A DNA stretch of 34,349 nucleotides, taken from contig JAGCLA010000044.1 of assembly GCA_017647225.1 (NCBI GenBank), forward strand, positions 1-34,349, read 5' to 3'. Of the stretch, positions 9,572-17,839 are shown one piece after another (positions within the stretch are counted from its first letter, which is position 1; every line of letters starts with the position of its first letter). This stretch comes from Bacteroidaceae bacterium (lineage in GTDB: Bacteria > Bacteroidota > Bacteroidia > Bacteroidales > Bacteroidaceae). The position numbers were made by a program, and so were the translations under genes. The notes beneath the pieces were generated by a model that saw only the letters and a list, made by a program, of their open reading frames with translations, did not search any database and was not told where the DNA came from.

Positions 9572-11815
9572 TTATGGTGCAAGGGTAAGTCTTACCTTTC
9601 TTCTTTCCCTTACACGTGTTCCTGCTACAATGCTTTGGGACTTGACCGTTCCGTAACCATGTACTTCAACGTCAAGATTGCATTGTTGCATCAGAAAAAC
9701 AGCGTCTTTTGCTCCCATGCCACATACGTTAGGCACAAAATCCTTGCTGTATTCCTTGTTGTTGAACTCATATATGCTGTCGTTCTCAAATTTCGTTTTT
9801 CCCCATACGATGTTTTCGTCATCTTCAAGTTCTCTCTTCTTTCCGCTGATGAATCCCATCTCTTTCAATATGCCATAGGCTTCGGTCATGTTACCGTCCT
9901 TTACCGTAGGCTCATGACGATAAATGGTGTCGGCTACCGCTTCGAGCGGAATTGTGTATTCCTGTGCCATTATCTTCTCGGCAATCTCCTTGAATGCAAC
10001 AGCCGCGGTGCTACCGCCTCCAAGCTTTATTCTTAATGAATCGGGGCGTGTGTCCTGCTTCTTGTCGTACATCATCTGCACCAGCAGGGTGTATTTCGGT
10101 TTGTCTGCCGGGAAGAAGCCGCAGAAACTCATCATCTTCTCGCTATTGTCGTACTTGCCTGTTTGCGAGTTTGGTACATTGGCTGTTCCTGTTTTTCCGG
10201 CAACAAGCATCATGCCTGATTTCGCACGCGCTCCTGTTCCGTCCTTTCCGTTTACAACCTCTACAAGCAGGTCGGTAACGGTGTCGGTTGTCTTCTTCGA
10301 TATAAGCTGTTCGTTGAGAACCTTTGTCGGGTACTCCTCGATAATCTTGCTGTCTTTTATTACAGCCTTTACAAGTCTTGGCTGCATCTGCTTTCCACCG
10401 TTGGCTATAGTATTGTAGAACGACAGAATGTTTATACCGGTCATGCCGACCGCATATCCGTATGACATGGAGTTCAAGCTGAATCCATTCCACCTTTTTG
10501 TGCCGGGCAGCGTAAGGTATGGTGTAGCCTCATTGTCAATGAGCCTGTAATTCTCGGTCAAGCCAAACCTTTGCAGAGTGTTTGTGTATTCCTTCGGGTT
10601 TGTTCCGTATGCCTTCCTTATATATTGTACCATGCTTATGTTCGAAGAGTATTTAAGCGCTTCGGCCATACTGTACATTCCTGTTCCGTTGTCGCGGTAC
10701 ATCTCGTCGGTCACCCTTTGTCCGTTGAAGTTGCATACCTTTGATGCATATGCCTTAACGGAGTCGTTCGTTGTCAATTTGCCGTCTTCAATAGCTGCGG
10801 TAAGTGCTATGGTCTTGAATATCGAACCTGGCTCCATAAGACGGCATAGCGCGTGGTTTGGAGTGGGGTTGTTCGGGATATTCTCGATTGTTTCTGCATA
10901 AATGCCGTCGCTAAGTTTTGTTAAATTGACAATAGCCTTTATATCTCCAGTCTCTGTTTCCATGAGCATTGCCCAGCCTGCAGGAAGGTGATACTTCTTC
11001 AAAACTTTCTTTACGGCGTTTTCGCAGATGTCGAGCATCTCGGAACTGATGGTTGTCTGTATGTCCATACCATCTTCGGCCGCCTTGTCGGTCTTTAGGA
11101 TAAACTTGCCACCTGTCTTTTCCTTTCTGCCTATACCCTGCACACCACGTAGGTACTTGTCATATTTCTTTTCAAGTCCGTTGATCTCTTCAATCTCCTG
11201 CTTGTTGTTGTCGGTTGTCTTGCGTACAATACCGAATGTACTCATTCCTATGTCGCCGAAGATATTCTTGCGCTGTATCTCCTCCTCGACAATTATACCG
11301 CTGTATTTCTTGCCTTGGTTTATAATTGGCAATTCAAGGATACGCATATACTGCGTGTATGAAATTTTGCGGTTATACAGGGGGTGGTATCTTTTATTGT
11401 TCTTCTGGCCGTATGCAAGGTCCTTCTTGAAACTCTCCACACTCTTTTGCGGGAAAATCTCATTCAACCCTACGCAGAGGTCATGCAGGTCGGCATTCCA
11501 TAGTGAATCCCTTTTGCGCCTCGTTTCGTTCTCGTCTTTCTGGCTATGTCTGTTTATATATTTGAAATCGAGATGAATCCTGTATAGCGGCAATGTGCTT
11601 ACAATGAGTTCGCCTTTGTCGTTAAGGACGTTTCCGCGACGTGGCTCAATAGGAACATTGTATTTTATGTTCCTCTCCTTGATTTTGTTCCATTCGTCAC
11701 GCTCTTTGAACATAATAATGGCTGCATTGCCAATTATTACAAGGGCAAAGAGTGTGAAACCGAACACAACAAGGATGTTGTAGCGAAAAACTGTATCCTT
11801 ACGGAATTTGAACAT
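9572..11815 (-). CDS. ftsI: Septal peptidoglycan transpeptidase (class B PBP, FtsI/PBP3) with PASTA domain
   Basis: FtsI crosslinks septal peptidoglycan and works with FtsW. The 747-residue protein has a short N-terminal cytoplasmic tail, one membrane segment (about 13-35), the dimerisation domain opening with IEPRRGNVL (56-64), and a transpeptidase domain with all three active-site motifs: SIFK (serine 331, lysine 334), SSN (390-392) and KTG (541-543). A single PASTA-like domain follows at about 690-747 (FVPNVCGMGAKDAVFLMQQ to the C-terminus). The PASTA domain is absent from E. coli FtsI. The gene lies 8 bases after the ftsL-like gene. Confidence 0.96.
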   Translation of the reverse strand: MFKFRKDTVFRYNILVVFGFTLFALVIIGNAAIIMFKERDEWNKIKERNIKYNVPIEPRRGNVLNDKGELIVSTLPLYRIHLDFKYINRHSQKDENETRRKRDSLWNADLHDLCVGLNEIFPQKSVESFKKDLAYGQKNNKRYHPLYNRKISYTQYMRILELPIINQGKKYSGIIVEEEIQRKNIFGDIGMSTFGIVRKTTDNNKQEIEEINGLEKKYDKYLRGVQGIGRKEKTGGKFILKTDKAAEDGMDIQTTISSEMLDICENAVKKVLKKYHLPAGWAMLMETETGDIKAIVNLTKLSDGIYAETIENIPNNPTPNHALCRLMEPGSIFKTIALTAAIEDGKLTTNDSVKAYASKVCNFNGQRVTDEMYRDNGTGMYSMAEALKYSSNISMVQYIRKAYGTNPKEYTNTLQRFGLTENYRLIDNEATPYLTLPGTKRWNGFSLNSMSYGYAVGMTGINILSFYNTIANGGKQMQPRLVKAVIKDSKIIEEYPTKVLNEQLISKKTTDTVTDLLVEVVNGKDGTGARAKSGMMLVAGKTGTANVPNSQTGKYDNSEKMMSFCGFFPADKPKYTLLVQMMYDKKQDTRPDSLRIKLGGGSTAAVAFKEIAEKIMAQEYTIPLEAVADTIYRHEPTVKDGNMTEAYGILKEMGFISGKKRELEDDENIVWGKTKFENDSIYEFNNKEYSKDFVPNVCGMGAKDAVFLMQQCNLDVEVHGYGTVKSQSIVAGTRVRERRKVRLTLAP

Positions 11816-11823
11816 AGTTGATA

Positions 11824-12168
11824 TTACTTTTTAACTTTATATGTGGGTCTTGTCGCAACTTTCAATTCGCTGTCCGATTCTTGCAGAAAATTCTCAATTT
11901 CTGTCTGACGGCTTTTATATGAAAATTCGCTCTTCAATGTAAGCAGATTGTTTTTCAGTTTATCTCTTCTCTTTGTCAAGCGGTCTATCTTCAGCAATTT
12001 CTGTTCATGTTCATATCGTATTCCGACATAGATGAACGAGTATAGTACTATCAGAGCGAACAGCCAGGCGTTGTCGGTGATAATCCTGCTTGTGAATATC
12101 TGACCGCCCATTATCCTGTTGAGGATTCCGCCTTTATTCTTTTTCTTTGTGTTTTTCTCTTCGCTCAT
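11824..12168 (-). CDS. ftsL: FtsL-like cell division protein
   Basis: This 114-residue bitopic protein has a basic cytoplasmic N-terminus (MSEEKNTKKKNKGG), one membrane helix at about residues 34-50 and a charged, heptad-compatible helix from about 53 to 100. That is the architecture of FtsL, which pairs with FtsB and binds FtsQ to activate FtsWI. Sequence identity across FtsL families is very low, so identification rests on topology and on position between rsmH and ftsI, where ftsL always sits. It lies 4 bases after rsmH and 8 bases before ftsI. Confidence 0.88.
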   Translation of the reverse strand: MSEEKNTKKKNKGGILNRIMGGQIFTSRIITDNAWLFALIVLYSFIYVGIRYEHEQKLLKIDRLTKRRDKLKNNLLTLKSEFSYKSRQTEIENFLQESDSELKVATRPTYKVKK

Positions 12169-12172
12169 ATGT

Positions 12173-13084
12173 TTATATCTTTATGGCAATGCGCAGTTTT
12201 GCGCTTCTTGAACGTGGGTTGGCTTCCAATTCTTCGTCTGTGGGGACAATCACCTTTTTCATGTCGAACGGCGATGTTGACCTGCCGAAGAAGTCTTTCT
12301 CCAAAACACCCTCGAAATTTCCGCTTTTCATGAAGTTCTTGACAATGCGGTCTTCGATGGAGTGGTATGTTATGACAACAAGTCTTCCGCCGGGCTTTAG
12401 CAGGTCCTTTGCACTTATCAACATCTCCTGCAGGGCTTCAACCTCTTTGTTTATCTCTATTCTCAAAGCCTGGAAAACCTTTGCCAGTTCTTTCTTTTCG
12501 CGCTGTGGGGGGCAGAACGGCTTGGCTATCTCTATTAGCTCGTTTACTCGTTGTATAGGTTTTATGGCTCTCTCCTTCACAATTCTTGATGCGAGTTTGC
12601 GTGCGCAGTTCAGCTCTCCGTACAATTTGAAGATTCTTGCAAGCTCTTCTTCTGAAGCCTTGTTCAAAAGGTCGGCGGCAGTGTTGCCTCCGCGTTTGTT
12701 CATGCGCATGTCAAGGTCGGCATCGAAACGGAACGAGAAACCGCGTGTCTCATCGTCAAAGTGGTGTCCCGACACGCCCAAGTCGGCAAGTATAGCATCG
12801 ACCTCTGTCGTGTCGTGGTAATGCATGAAATTGTAGATGAAACGGAAATTACCGCGCACGAAGGTAAAACGCTTGTCTTCGGGAGCATTCTTTTCGGCAT
12901 CCTCGTCCTGATCAAAGCTATACAGATGTCCCTTTGCTCCAAGACGTGAAAGTATTTCCCTTGAGTGTCCCCCACCGCCAAAGGTTACATCAATGCAGGT
13001 GTCGTCAGGCATAATCTGCATGCCGTCAACACTCTCCTTAAGTAGTACCGGTGTGTGGTAAACATTATTCTCGTTCATGCTCAT
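12173..13084 (-). CDS. rsmH: 16S rRNA (cytosine(1402)-N(4))-methyltransferase
   Basis: RsmH (MraW) methylates N4 of C1402 in 16S rRNA, using S-adenosylmethionine. The 303-residue protein begins with YHTPVLLKESVDG and has the SAM-binding loop DVTFGGGGHSREIL (about 32-45), ILADLGVSGHHFD, RFDADLDMRMN, and the C-terminal motif VVITYHSIEDRIVKNF. All are hallmarks of the family. Two in-frame ATGs (13084 and 13078) are possible; both lie inside the 3' end of mraZ (20- or 14-base overlap), so translation is coupled. The C-terminus SRSAKLRIAIKI is complete. Confidence 0.97.
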   Translation of the reverse strand: MSMNENNVYHTPVLLKESVDGMQIMPDDTCIDVTFGGGGHSREILSRLGAKGHLYSFDQDEDAEKNAPEDKRFTFVRGNFRFIYNFMHYHDTTEVDAILADLGVSGHHFDDETRGFSFRFDADLDMRMNKRGGNTAADLLNKASEEELARIFKLYGELNCARKLASRIVKERAIKPIQRVNELIEIAKPFCPPQREKKELAKVFQALRIEINKEVEALQEMLISAKDLLKPGGRLVVITYHSIEDRIVKNFMKSGNFEGVLEKDFFGRSTSPFDMKKVIVPTDEELEANPRSRSAKLRIAIKI

Positions 13085-13535
13085 CTCTTTTTTCAGCTGT
13101 CATTATTTTTTCAAGTTCATGTCCGAACTCCTCGGCCGACATGAATGGCTTTTCAACTTTTTCTTTTGCCCAGATTTCAATAGTGTCGTCCATACCTATA
13201 AAACGCACCTCCTGCTTGATGTCCGCCAAGCCTAAATATCTTTTTGGCAAAAGAATACGTCCGTTGCTGTCAATGGACAGTTCCTCAACGTCTGCGACGA
13301 ACTGGCGGAAAATCATCTGGTGTTTCGAGTTCCACTTGTCAAGGCGTGAACGCAATAGGTCAAGCTGTTCGTTCCAGCTAGAAACAGGGTATAGGACAAG
13401 GCAATCCTGATACACATCCTTGCGTAGCATTATCTTGTCACACCCTTCACTCTGGAGGATGCGACGGAAACAGGCAGGCAGGAAAACTCTGCCTTTGTTG
13501 TCTGTTTTTGCCTCTATGTTGCCTATGAAACGCAT
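13065..13535 (-). CDS. mraZ: Transcriptional regulator MraZ
   Basis: MraZ is a SpoVT/AbrB-fold DNA-binding protein that forms rings and represses its own dcw promoter. The 156-residue product contains two tandem AbrB-like halves, each with the family's DxxxR motif: DNKGR (12-16) and DSNGR (89-93), each followed by hydrophobic beta-strand residues. It is the first gene of the cluster. A tandem repeat of the MraZ-binding type (GTGGGG with a 10-base period) lies at 13571-13596, in its own promoter. Autoregulation of the dcw operon is therefore the natural inference. Confidence 0.97.
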   Translation of the reverse strand: MRFIGNIEAKTDNKGRVFLPACFRRILQSEGCDKIMLRKDVYQDCLVLYPVSSWNEQLDLLRSRLDKWNSKHQMIFRQFVADVEELSIDSNGRILLPKRYLGLADIKQEVRFIGMDDTIEIWAKEKVEKPFMSAEEFGHELEKIMTAEKRDEHERE

Positions 13536-13565
13536 GGATTGATCTCTAATTTAGATATTTCGTTT

Positions 13566-13598
13566 CAAAATTACACAATTCCCCACAATTCCCCACAA
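13566..13598 (-). promoter_or_regulatory. Promoter of the dcw operon (upstream of mraZ)
   Basis: On the minus strand, TAATTTTG at 13573-13566 matches the Bacteroidota -7 consensus TAnnTTTG exactly. A TTG (-33-like) lies at 13598-13596, separated by 22 bases. The predicted start of transcription is near 13560, about 25 bases before the mraZ ATG. No other good promoter was seen within the closely packed cluster. Confidence 0.65.
13571..13596 (-). promoter_or_regulatory. MraZ operator: tandem GTGGGG boxes with 10-bp period
   Basis: On the minus strand GTGGGG occurs at 13596-13591 and again at 13586-13581, each followed by AATT, with a degenerate third box GTGTAA at 13576-13571. MraZ proteins of other bacteria are known to bind direct repeats of a GTGGG or TGGG core with this one-turn period. 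The boxes fill the spacer between the -33-like TTG and the -7 element and overlap both, so binding should block the polymerase. Confidence 0.75.
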
Positions 13599-13799
13599 TA
13601 AATTCAGAGGAAATTTTTATAAAGTTTTCAACAATGTGTTCATATCTGAACGGCTACTCTATTTCGCTAATAATAAATACGTTGTTGCCTTGTGTCTAAG
13701 AGTGGGGCGACAGTGTGTTTCAAGCATGAAAAACGTGATTTTTTCAGACAAAAATGACGTAAGGTTTTTTGCAATAGCCGTTATCTGCGAAAAAAGTTT

Positions 13800-13807
13800 T
13801 AATTTTG
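13800..13807 (+). promoter_or_regulatory. -7 element of the M28 peptidase promoter
   Basis: TAATTTTG matches TAnnTTTG exactly. No convincing -33 element is visible 19-22 bases upstream. The predicted start of transcription is about 10 bases before the ATG at 13823. An in-frame TTG at 13805 lies inside this element, which rules it out as a start codon. Confidence 0.55.
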
Positions 13808-13822
13808 TCAAAAAATTATTTT

Positions 13823-14830
13823 ATGAGAAATAGAGTCAATACAATTTTCACATTTGTTGTTTTTGCATTCCTGTTGTTCGGCACAGTCGGTGTGTCTGCT
13901 CAGAATTCGTCAACGAAAGGATATGACAGCATAACCGAGGAGTCTGCGCGAGAATTTGTCTATACCCTTGCCGACGACTCTTTCGAAGGTCGTGAAGCCG
14001 GTTTGCGTGGTGGTGAGATGGCTGCCGAATATATAGTGTCATTGCTCGAAAAATGGGGTGTCAAGCCTTTGTCCGAATCGGGTTATTATCAGGAATTCGA
14101 ATCGGTTAAGAACCAGATGAACTGGATAACGGAGTCCGACATGCCTCTTGATGAATTGAAGGCCAAAGGTTGTGAAACACGCATAATGAAGAATATCCTT
14201 GCATGCATACCCGGTAAAGGCGACGGCTATGTCGTTGTAGGTGCGCATTACGACCACTTGGGAATAGATACGACACTCGTTGGCGACCAATGCTACAATG
14301 GCGCTGATGACAATGCGTCAGGCGTAGCGGCTGTTCTTCAGCTTGCAAGAGCAATCAAAAAGTCAAAGGTACGTCCTGAACGTACTATCGTTTTTGCTTT
14401 TTGGGACGGAGAGGAAAAAGGCTTTCTCGGTTCAAGGTTCTTTGTTAAAAGAACTCCCTTTTTATCGAACATTTCTGCCTATATGAATTTTGACATGGTA
14501 GGTCGTGGTGCCGAAGAGAACCCATGTAATCTGAGCTATATCTATTCGGCCGGCAATCCCGCTTTCGGTGAATGGCTGCAAGCCGATGTTGAGAACTATA
14601 AACTCGACCTGATGCCTTTCTACAATGCTTCCAAAAACCTTCTTGGAGGCAGTGACAATTCACCCTTTGCACGAAAAGGAGTGCCCATCGTGTGGTATCA
14701 CACCGAAGGACACTCCGACTATCATCGTCCGTCGGACACTGCCGACAAGGTTAATTATCTGAATCTTTTGGAAATAACCCGTGCAGCCTACCTCTGCCTG
14801 TTGCGTCTGGCAAACGAGGCAAGTTATTGA
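13823..14830 (+). CDS. Secreted M28 family metallopeptidase (aminopeptidase)
   Basis: This is a zinc-dependent exopeptidase of MEROPS family M28, probably periplasmic or surface-exposed. From the ATG at 13823 the product is 335 residues, with a signal peptide (hydrophobic 7-24, cleavage probably after SAQ at about 27). The two-zinc site can be traced: H142 and D144 in GAHYDHLG, bridging aspartate D162 in GADDNASG, catalytic E197 and ligand E198 in DGEEKG, D224 in NFDMVGR, and H301 in SDYHRPSD. No PA insertion domain or C-terminal sorting domain is seen. An in-frame upstream TTG lies inside the promoter and was not used. The stop overlaps the convergent nhaA stop by seven bases. Exact substrate is unknown. 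Confidence 0.92.
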   Translation: MRNRVNTIFTFVVFAFLLFGTVGVSAQNSSTKGYDSITEESAREFVYTLADDSFEGREAGLRGGEMAAEYIVSLLEKWGVKPLSESGYYQEFESVKNQMNWITESDMPLDELKAKGCETRIMKNILACIPGKGDGYVVVGAHYDHLGIDTTLVGDQCYNGADDNASGVAAVLQLARAIKKSKVRPERTIVFAFWDGEEKGFLGSRFFVKRTPFLSNISAYMNFDMVGRGAEENPCNLSYIYSAGNPAFGEWLQADVENYKLDLMPFYNASKNLLGGSDNSPFARKGVPIVWYHTEGHSDYHRPSDTADKVNYLNLLEITRAAYLCLLRLANEASY

Positions 14831-16170
14831 TTCTGCTCTTTCGGAAGGAATCTGTTAAGCAATACAGAGCCTAAAATCGCAGAAATTATTGAGCCGCAAA
14901 GGATACCTAATTTCGCTTCGTTCAGCAATGTAGCTCCGGCTCCGTTGAGCGAAGCGTATGAAAGGTCTGCTATGAATATCGAAACGGTAAGTCCTATACC
15001 GCAAAGCATACATACCGAAGCAAATGATTTCCAGTTTGCTCCATGAGGAAGCTGTACAACTCCCAATTTTATGGCTATCCATGAGAATGTAAACACTCCG
15101 ATGAACTTTCCGGCAACAAGGCCAATGATTACCGAGAGGCCAATGCCACCCACCAAGCTGCCTATACTCATTTCAGAGAGGTCAATGCCTACATTCGCAA
15201 AGGCAAAGAGCGGAATAATGAAATATCCGATAATGTTGTGCAGGCTGTCCTCAAACTCCTGTAATGGGCTGATAAGTTTGTCGGCTGCCGATTCTATACT
15301 CTTCAACTTGTGTATCTCTTCGTGAGTAAGTATCGCTGTATGGTGCTTTCCAACAACGTGTACCTGGTCGAAACTGTTTATATTCTCCTTGATACGCGCA
15401 ATGTAGCGTGTAGCTCCCTTGCGTAGTGAGCCGGGGACACAGAAAGCAACAATCACACCAGCAATTGTAGAATGTATGCCCGAGTTCAGCATCAGATACC
15501 AAAGAACAATTCCTGTTACAAGATAGAAGTTCTTCGACATAATTTTTCTGTTATTGCCGATAATGAGAATGGCCACGCACGCGCCGGCAAGCAACAGATA
15601 GCTGAGGTTTATTGTAGAAGAGTAGAACAGGGCAATGACAATTATACCGCCAAGGTCATCGGCAACGGCTAGCGCAGCAAGGAAAATTTTCAATCCGATA
15701 GGAACTCTTTTGTCAAAAATTGACAACACGCCGAGCGAAAATGCAATGTCGGTAGCCATAGGAATTGCCACACCGCGTAGCATGTCGGGGTCGTTGGGGC
15801 AGGTAATCCAGAAGAAAAGTACCGGAATGAGCATACCGCCACAAGCACCAATAATAGGCAACATGGCCTTCTTGGCCGACGACAGCTCGCCAACAAGAAT
15901 CTCACGCTTTATTTCAAGACCGACCGACAGGAAGAATATGGCCATAAGGAAATCATTGATGACCTGAATCAAGGTCATGTTGTGGCCGTTGTGGCTGAAC
16001 AGGTTGAAATTGCCAATAGAAAGGCTTACCTCATTGTTCCAAAAACTGAAGAACGCTTCTTTTAGTGGAGAGTTCGCAATAACAAGAGCCAATATGGTGC
16101 ATACTATGAGAACAGCACTGCTGTTCACATACTTTTTGACCATACTCTTAAAACTGTAGTTGTTTGTCAT
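14824..16170 (-). CDS. nhaA: Na+/H+ antiporter NhaA
   Basis: NhaA exchanges two protons for one sodium ion across the inner membrane and supports pH and sodium homeostasis. The 448-residue polytopic protein contains the conserved FFLSVGLEIKRE segment, MATDIAFSLG with the aspartate equivalent to E. coli D133 (D141 here), and LAVADDLGGI with the ion-binding pair D171-D172. It is longer than the E. coli protein (388 residues), largely through a hydrophilic stretch at about 255-300 in the middle of the protein. It has its own promoter (16225-16232) and converges on the M28 gene. Confidence 0.95.
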   Translation of the reverse strand: MTNNYSFKSMVKKYVNSSAVLIVCTILALVIANSPLKEAFFSFWNNEVSLSIGNFNLFSHNGHNMTLIQVINDFLMAIFFLSVGLEIKREILVGELSSAKKAMLPIIGACGGMLIPVLFFWITCPNDPDMLRGVAIPMATDIAFSLGVLSIFDKRVPIGLKIFLAALAVADDLGGIIVIALFYSSTINLSYLLLAGACVAILIIGNNRKIMSKNFYLVTGIVLWYLMLNSGIHSTIAGVIVAFCVPGSLRKGATRYIARIKENINSFDQVHVVGKHHTAILTHEEIHKLKSIESAADKLISPLQEFEDSLHNIIGYFIIPLFAFANVGIDLSEMSIGSLVGGIGLSVIIGLVAGKFIGVFTFSWIAIKLGVVQLPHGANWKSFASVCMLCGIGLTVSIFIADLSYASLNGAGATLLNEAKLGILCGSIISAILGSVLLNRFLPKEQNQ

Positions 16171-16224
16171 TTTATTTATGTTTTAGACTTTCAAATCCAA
16201 AGGACGGAAAAATTTTTACGGATG

Positions 16225-16232
16225 CAAAATTA
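16225..16232 (-). promoter_or_regulatory. -7 element of the nhaA promoter
   Basis: On the minus strand TAATTTTG (16232-16225) matches TAnnTTTG exactly, about 55 bases upstream of the nhaA ATG. No clear -33 element is visible. The predicted leader is about 50 bases. Confidence 0.5.
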
Positions 16233-16309
16233 TATTATCTTTTTCGCTGTTCGAGTTGCGATTTATTGTTAGTTTCGATTAATACAATTGAATTTTCCGA
16301 TAAAAGCAA

Positions 16310-16341
16310 AAGTTCCTCCCTGCATACACAAGAAGGAACTT
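16310..16341 (-). terminator. Hairpin terminator downstream of the C1 peptidase gene
   Basis: The arms AAGTTCCT (16310-16317) and AGGAACTT (16334-16341) are perfectly complementary over 8 bp with a 16-base loop. In the minus direction the hairpin is followed by a T-rich run (TTTGCTTTTAT). It lies 57 bases past the peptidase stop and upstream of the nhaA promoter, the right place to separate the two transcripts. Confidence 0.55.
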
Positions 16342-16398
16342 GGAATTTATAGTCGGTATTACCTATAATAACAATTTTGTATCTGTTGTTTCCGGAAA

Positions 16399-17811
16399 TT
16401 ATTCTTCAGGAATGAACATAGGGTCCCATGCCGGGAGCATAGTTGGTTTCTCGTCAAGGATTTTGAGAATGTTTTCAGGGACATATTTCTTGTCAACAAC
16501 AAGACGGAACATATATTCGTTGAACCATTCGTCGGTCATGATAAGTGTTCCCTGGAAGCCTGAACCTGCACCCCAGCTGTTCTCTACCTGCCATTTTACA
16601 GTGTTTCCGTTCTTGTCAATGTCAACAGCCTTCAATGTCATAGCGTGTGAAGAACCGCTGTCAAATGTTACGATGCGTTCTCTCTTGTCCATGCCGAATG
16701 TTGTGCCGAACATGTCCTCATAAATGTAGTTGTCGATGTCGAGTGTTCCACGCTTTGAGTCAAGGAACTTGCCCACGTCGCAAGAGAAATACATCATTGT
16801 GCTGTCCTTTATTGACGCAATGGCCATTTTCTTTATCTCTTCGATAGGAAGGTTGATATACAGCCAGTTGTGTCCGTCATATACATGGCGGTCGTACTCA
16901 ATCTCGTAGCTCTTCCAATATGGACGGCTCGGGTCGTTCATGAACATTACATAGTCGTCCTGTAGGTTTATGTTGAGATATTTCTCATAGAAACTGCGTG
17001 GAGTGTATTTCTGTGGCTCCTCGCGGTATTTGCCGTTTGCATCCTTTGGTGCCCATGTGAATTCTGTCGGCGGTACACCATATACCTGTGCGAGCATCTT
17101 GTAAACCACCTTCAACTGCTCTTTCTTCAGGTTAAGGAGTTCTTTCTCTTTCTTGCCGCTGTCGTGTGCCTTGCGCAATTCAAGACCGAACTCGCGCAAC
17201 TTTGTCTTCAGCAATGCCGAAAATGCCGATGTGTTGTCGCTTGTGTAGCTCTCTTTCATCACGCCCTGTGGTACTATACCGTACTTTGCAATAAGGTCGG
17301 CCACGCCTGTGAAGGTACCGCCGTCGCTTAGAGGGTTCTTGAACAACCACTCAACAGTGCGGTCGTCATAAGGTTTCTTGCGTGTGTCAATAACGCCCTG
17401 AAGGAATAGGTTTGACTTCTCCAGCTGGTCGTAGAAAAAGTTATATACCTGTGAGAACTCGAATGCTCCGAGGTTCTCGTTTGCAATCATCTTGGCACGC
17501 AAAACGTTCATACCTGTAAACAACCAGCAACGTCCCGACGATTTCTGGTCGGTAATACCTTTTGAAGGTACGCTGTGGCTGAAATAGGTGTCAAGTTCGT
17601 TGAGGTTCTCCTGGTTGAGTGACAACACCTTGATTGAATTGCTGAGCATCACGTTCTGCAATGCCTTCTCGGCTGTTGTGGGTTTGTAACTCTCTCTAAT
17701 CTCGTTGAGAGTGTTGCTGTCGATGCCTCCGTTGGCAGTCTGCGCTGTTGCTCCTGTCGCCATAAAGGCTGTTGCGATGATGCAACCTGCTGTTTTGAAA
17801 AATTTGTTCAT
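16399..17811 (-). CDS. Exported C1 cysteine peptidase (PepC/bleomycin hydrolase family)
   Basis: This is a papain-fold peptidase of the C1B (aminopeptidase C/bleomycin hydrolase) group. The 470-residue product has the family triad: Q89 and nucleophile C95 in SSGRCWLF, H389 in SSHAMTLKAV and N411 in WQVENSWG. Unlike the classical cytosolic PepC and bleomycin hydrolase, it begins with a signal peptide (MNKFFKTAGC, hydrophobic to about 22, likely cleavage after ATAQ), so it probably acts in the periplasm. It lies 28 bases after mfd with no TAnnTTTG box between, so it is probably co-transcribed. A terminator-like hairpin follows. The C-terminal end (FIPEE) is complete. Confidence 0.92.
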   Translation of the reverse strand: MNKFFKTAGCIIATAFMATGATAQTANGGIDSNTLNEIRESYKPTTAEKALQNVMLSNSIKVLSLNQENLNELDTYFSHSVPSKGITDQKSSGRCWLFTGMNVLRAKMIANENLGAFEFSQVYNFFYDQLEKSNLFLQGVIDTRKKPYDDRTVEWLFKNPLSDGGTFTGVADLIAKYGIVPQGVMKESYTSDNTSAFSALLKTKLREFGLELRKAHDSGKKEKELLNLKKEQLKVVYKMLAQVYGVPPTEFTWAPKDANGKYREEPQKYTPRSFYEKYLNINLQDDYVMFMNDPSRPYWKSYEIEYDRHVYDGHNWLYINLPIEEIKKMAIASIKDSTMMYFSCDVGKFLDSKRGTLDIDNYIYEDMFGTTFGMDKRERIVTFDSGSSHAMTLKAVDIDKNGNTVKWQVENSWGAGSGFQGTLIMTDEWFNEYMFRLVVDKKYVPENILKILDEKPTMLPAWDPMFIPEE

Positions 17812-17839
17812 ATTCTCAATGTTTTATATTATGTTGTCT

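Noticed and set aside
13659-13782. 8-bp inverted repeat AACGGCTA/TAGCCGTT between mraZ and the M28 gene
   Set aside because: The arms are over 100 bases apart and short. Chance is likely and no function is suggested.
13805-13822. Upstream TTG start for the M28 peptidase
   Set aside because: The TTG lies inside the -7 promoter element. The ATG at 13823 gives a regular signal peptide.
13636-13833. A 65-codon open frame upstream of the M28 gene
   Set aside because: It covers the M28 promoter box and runs into the signal peptide codons in another frame; no recognisable product.
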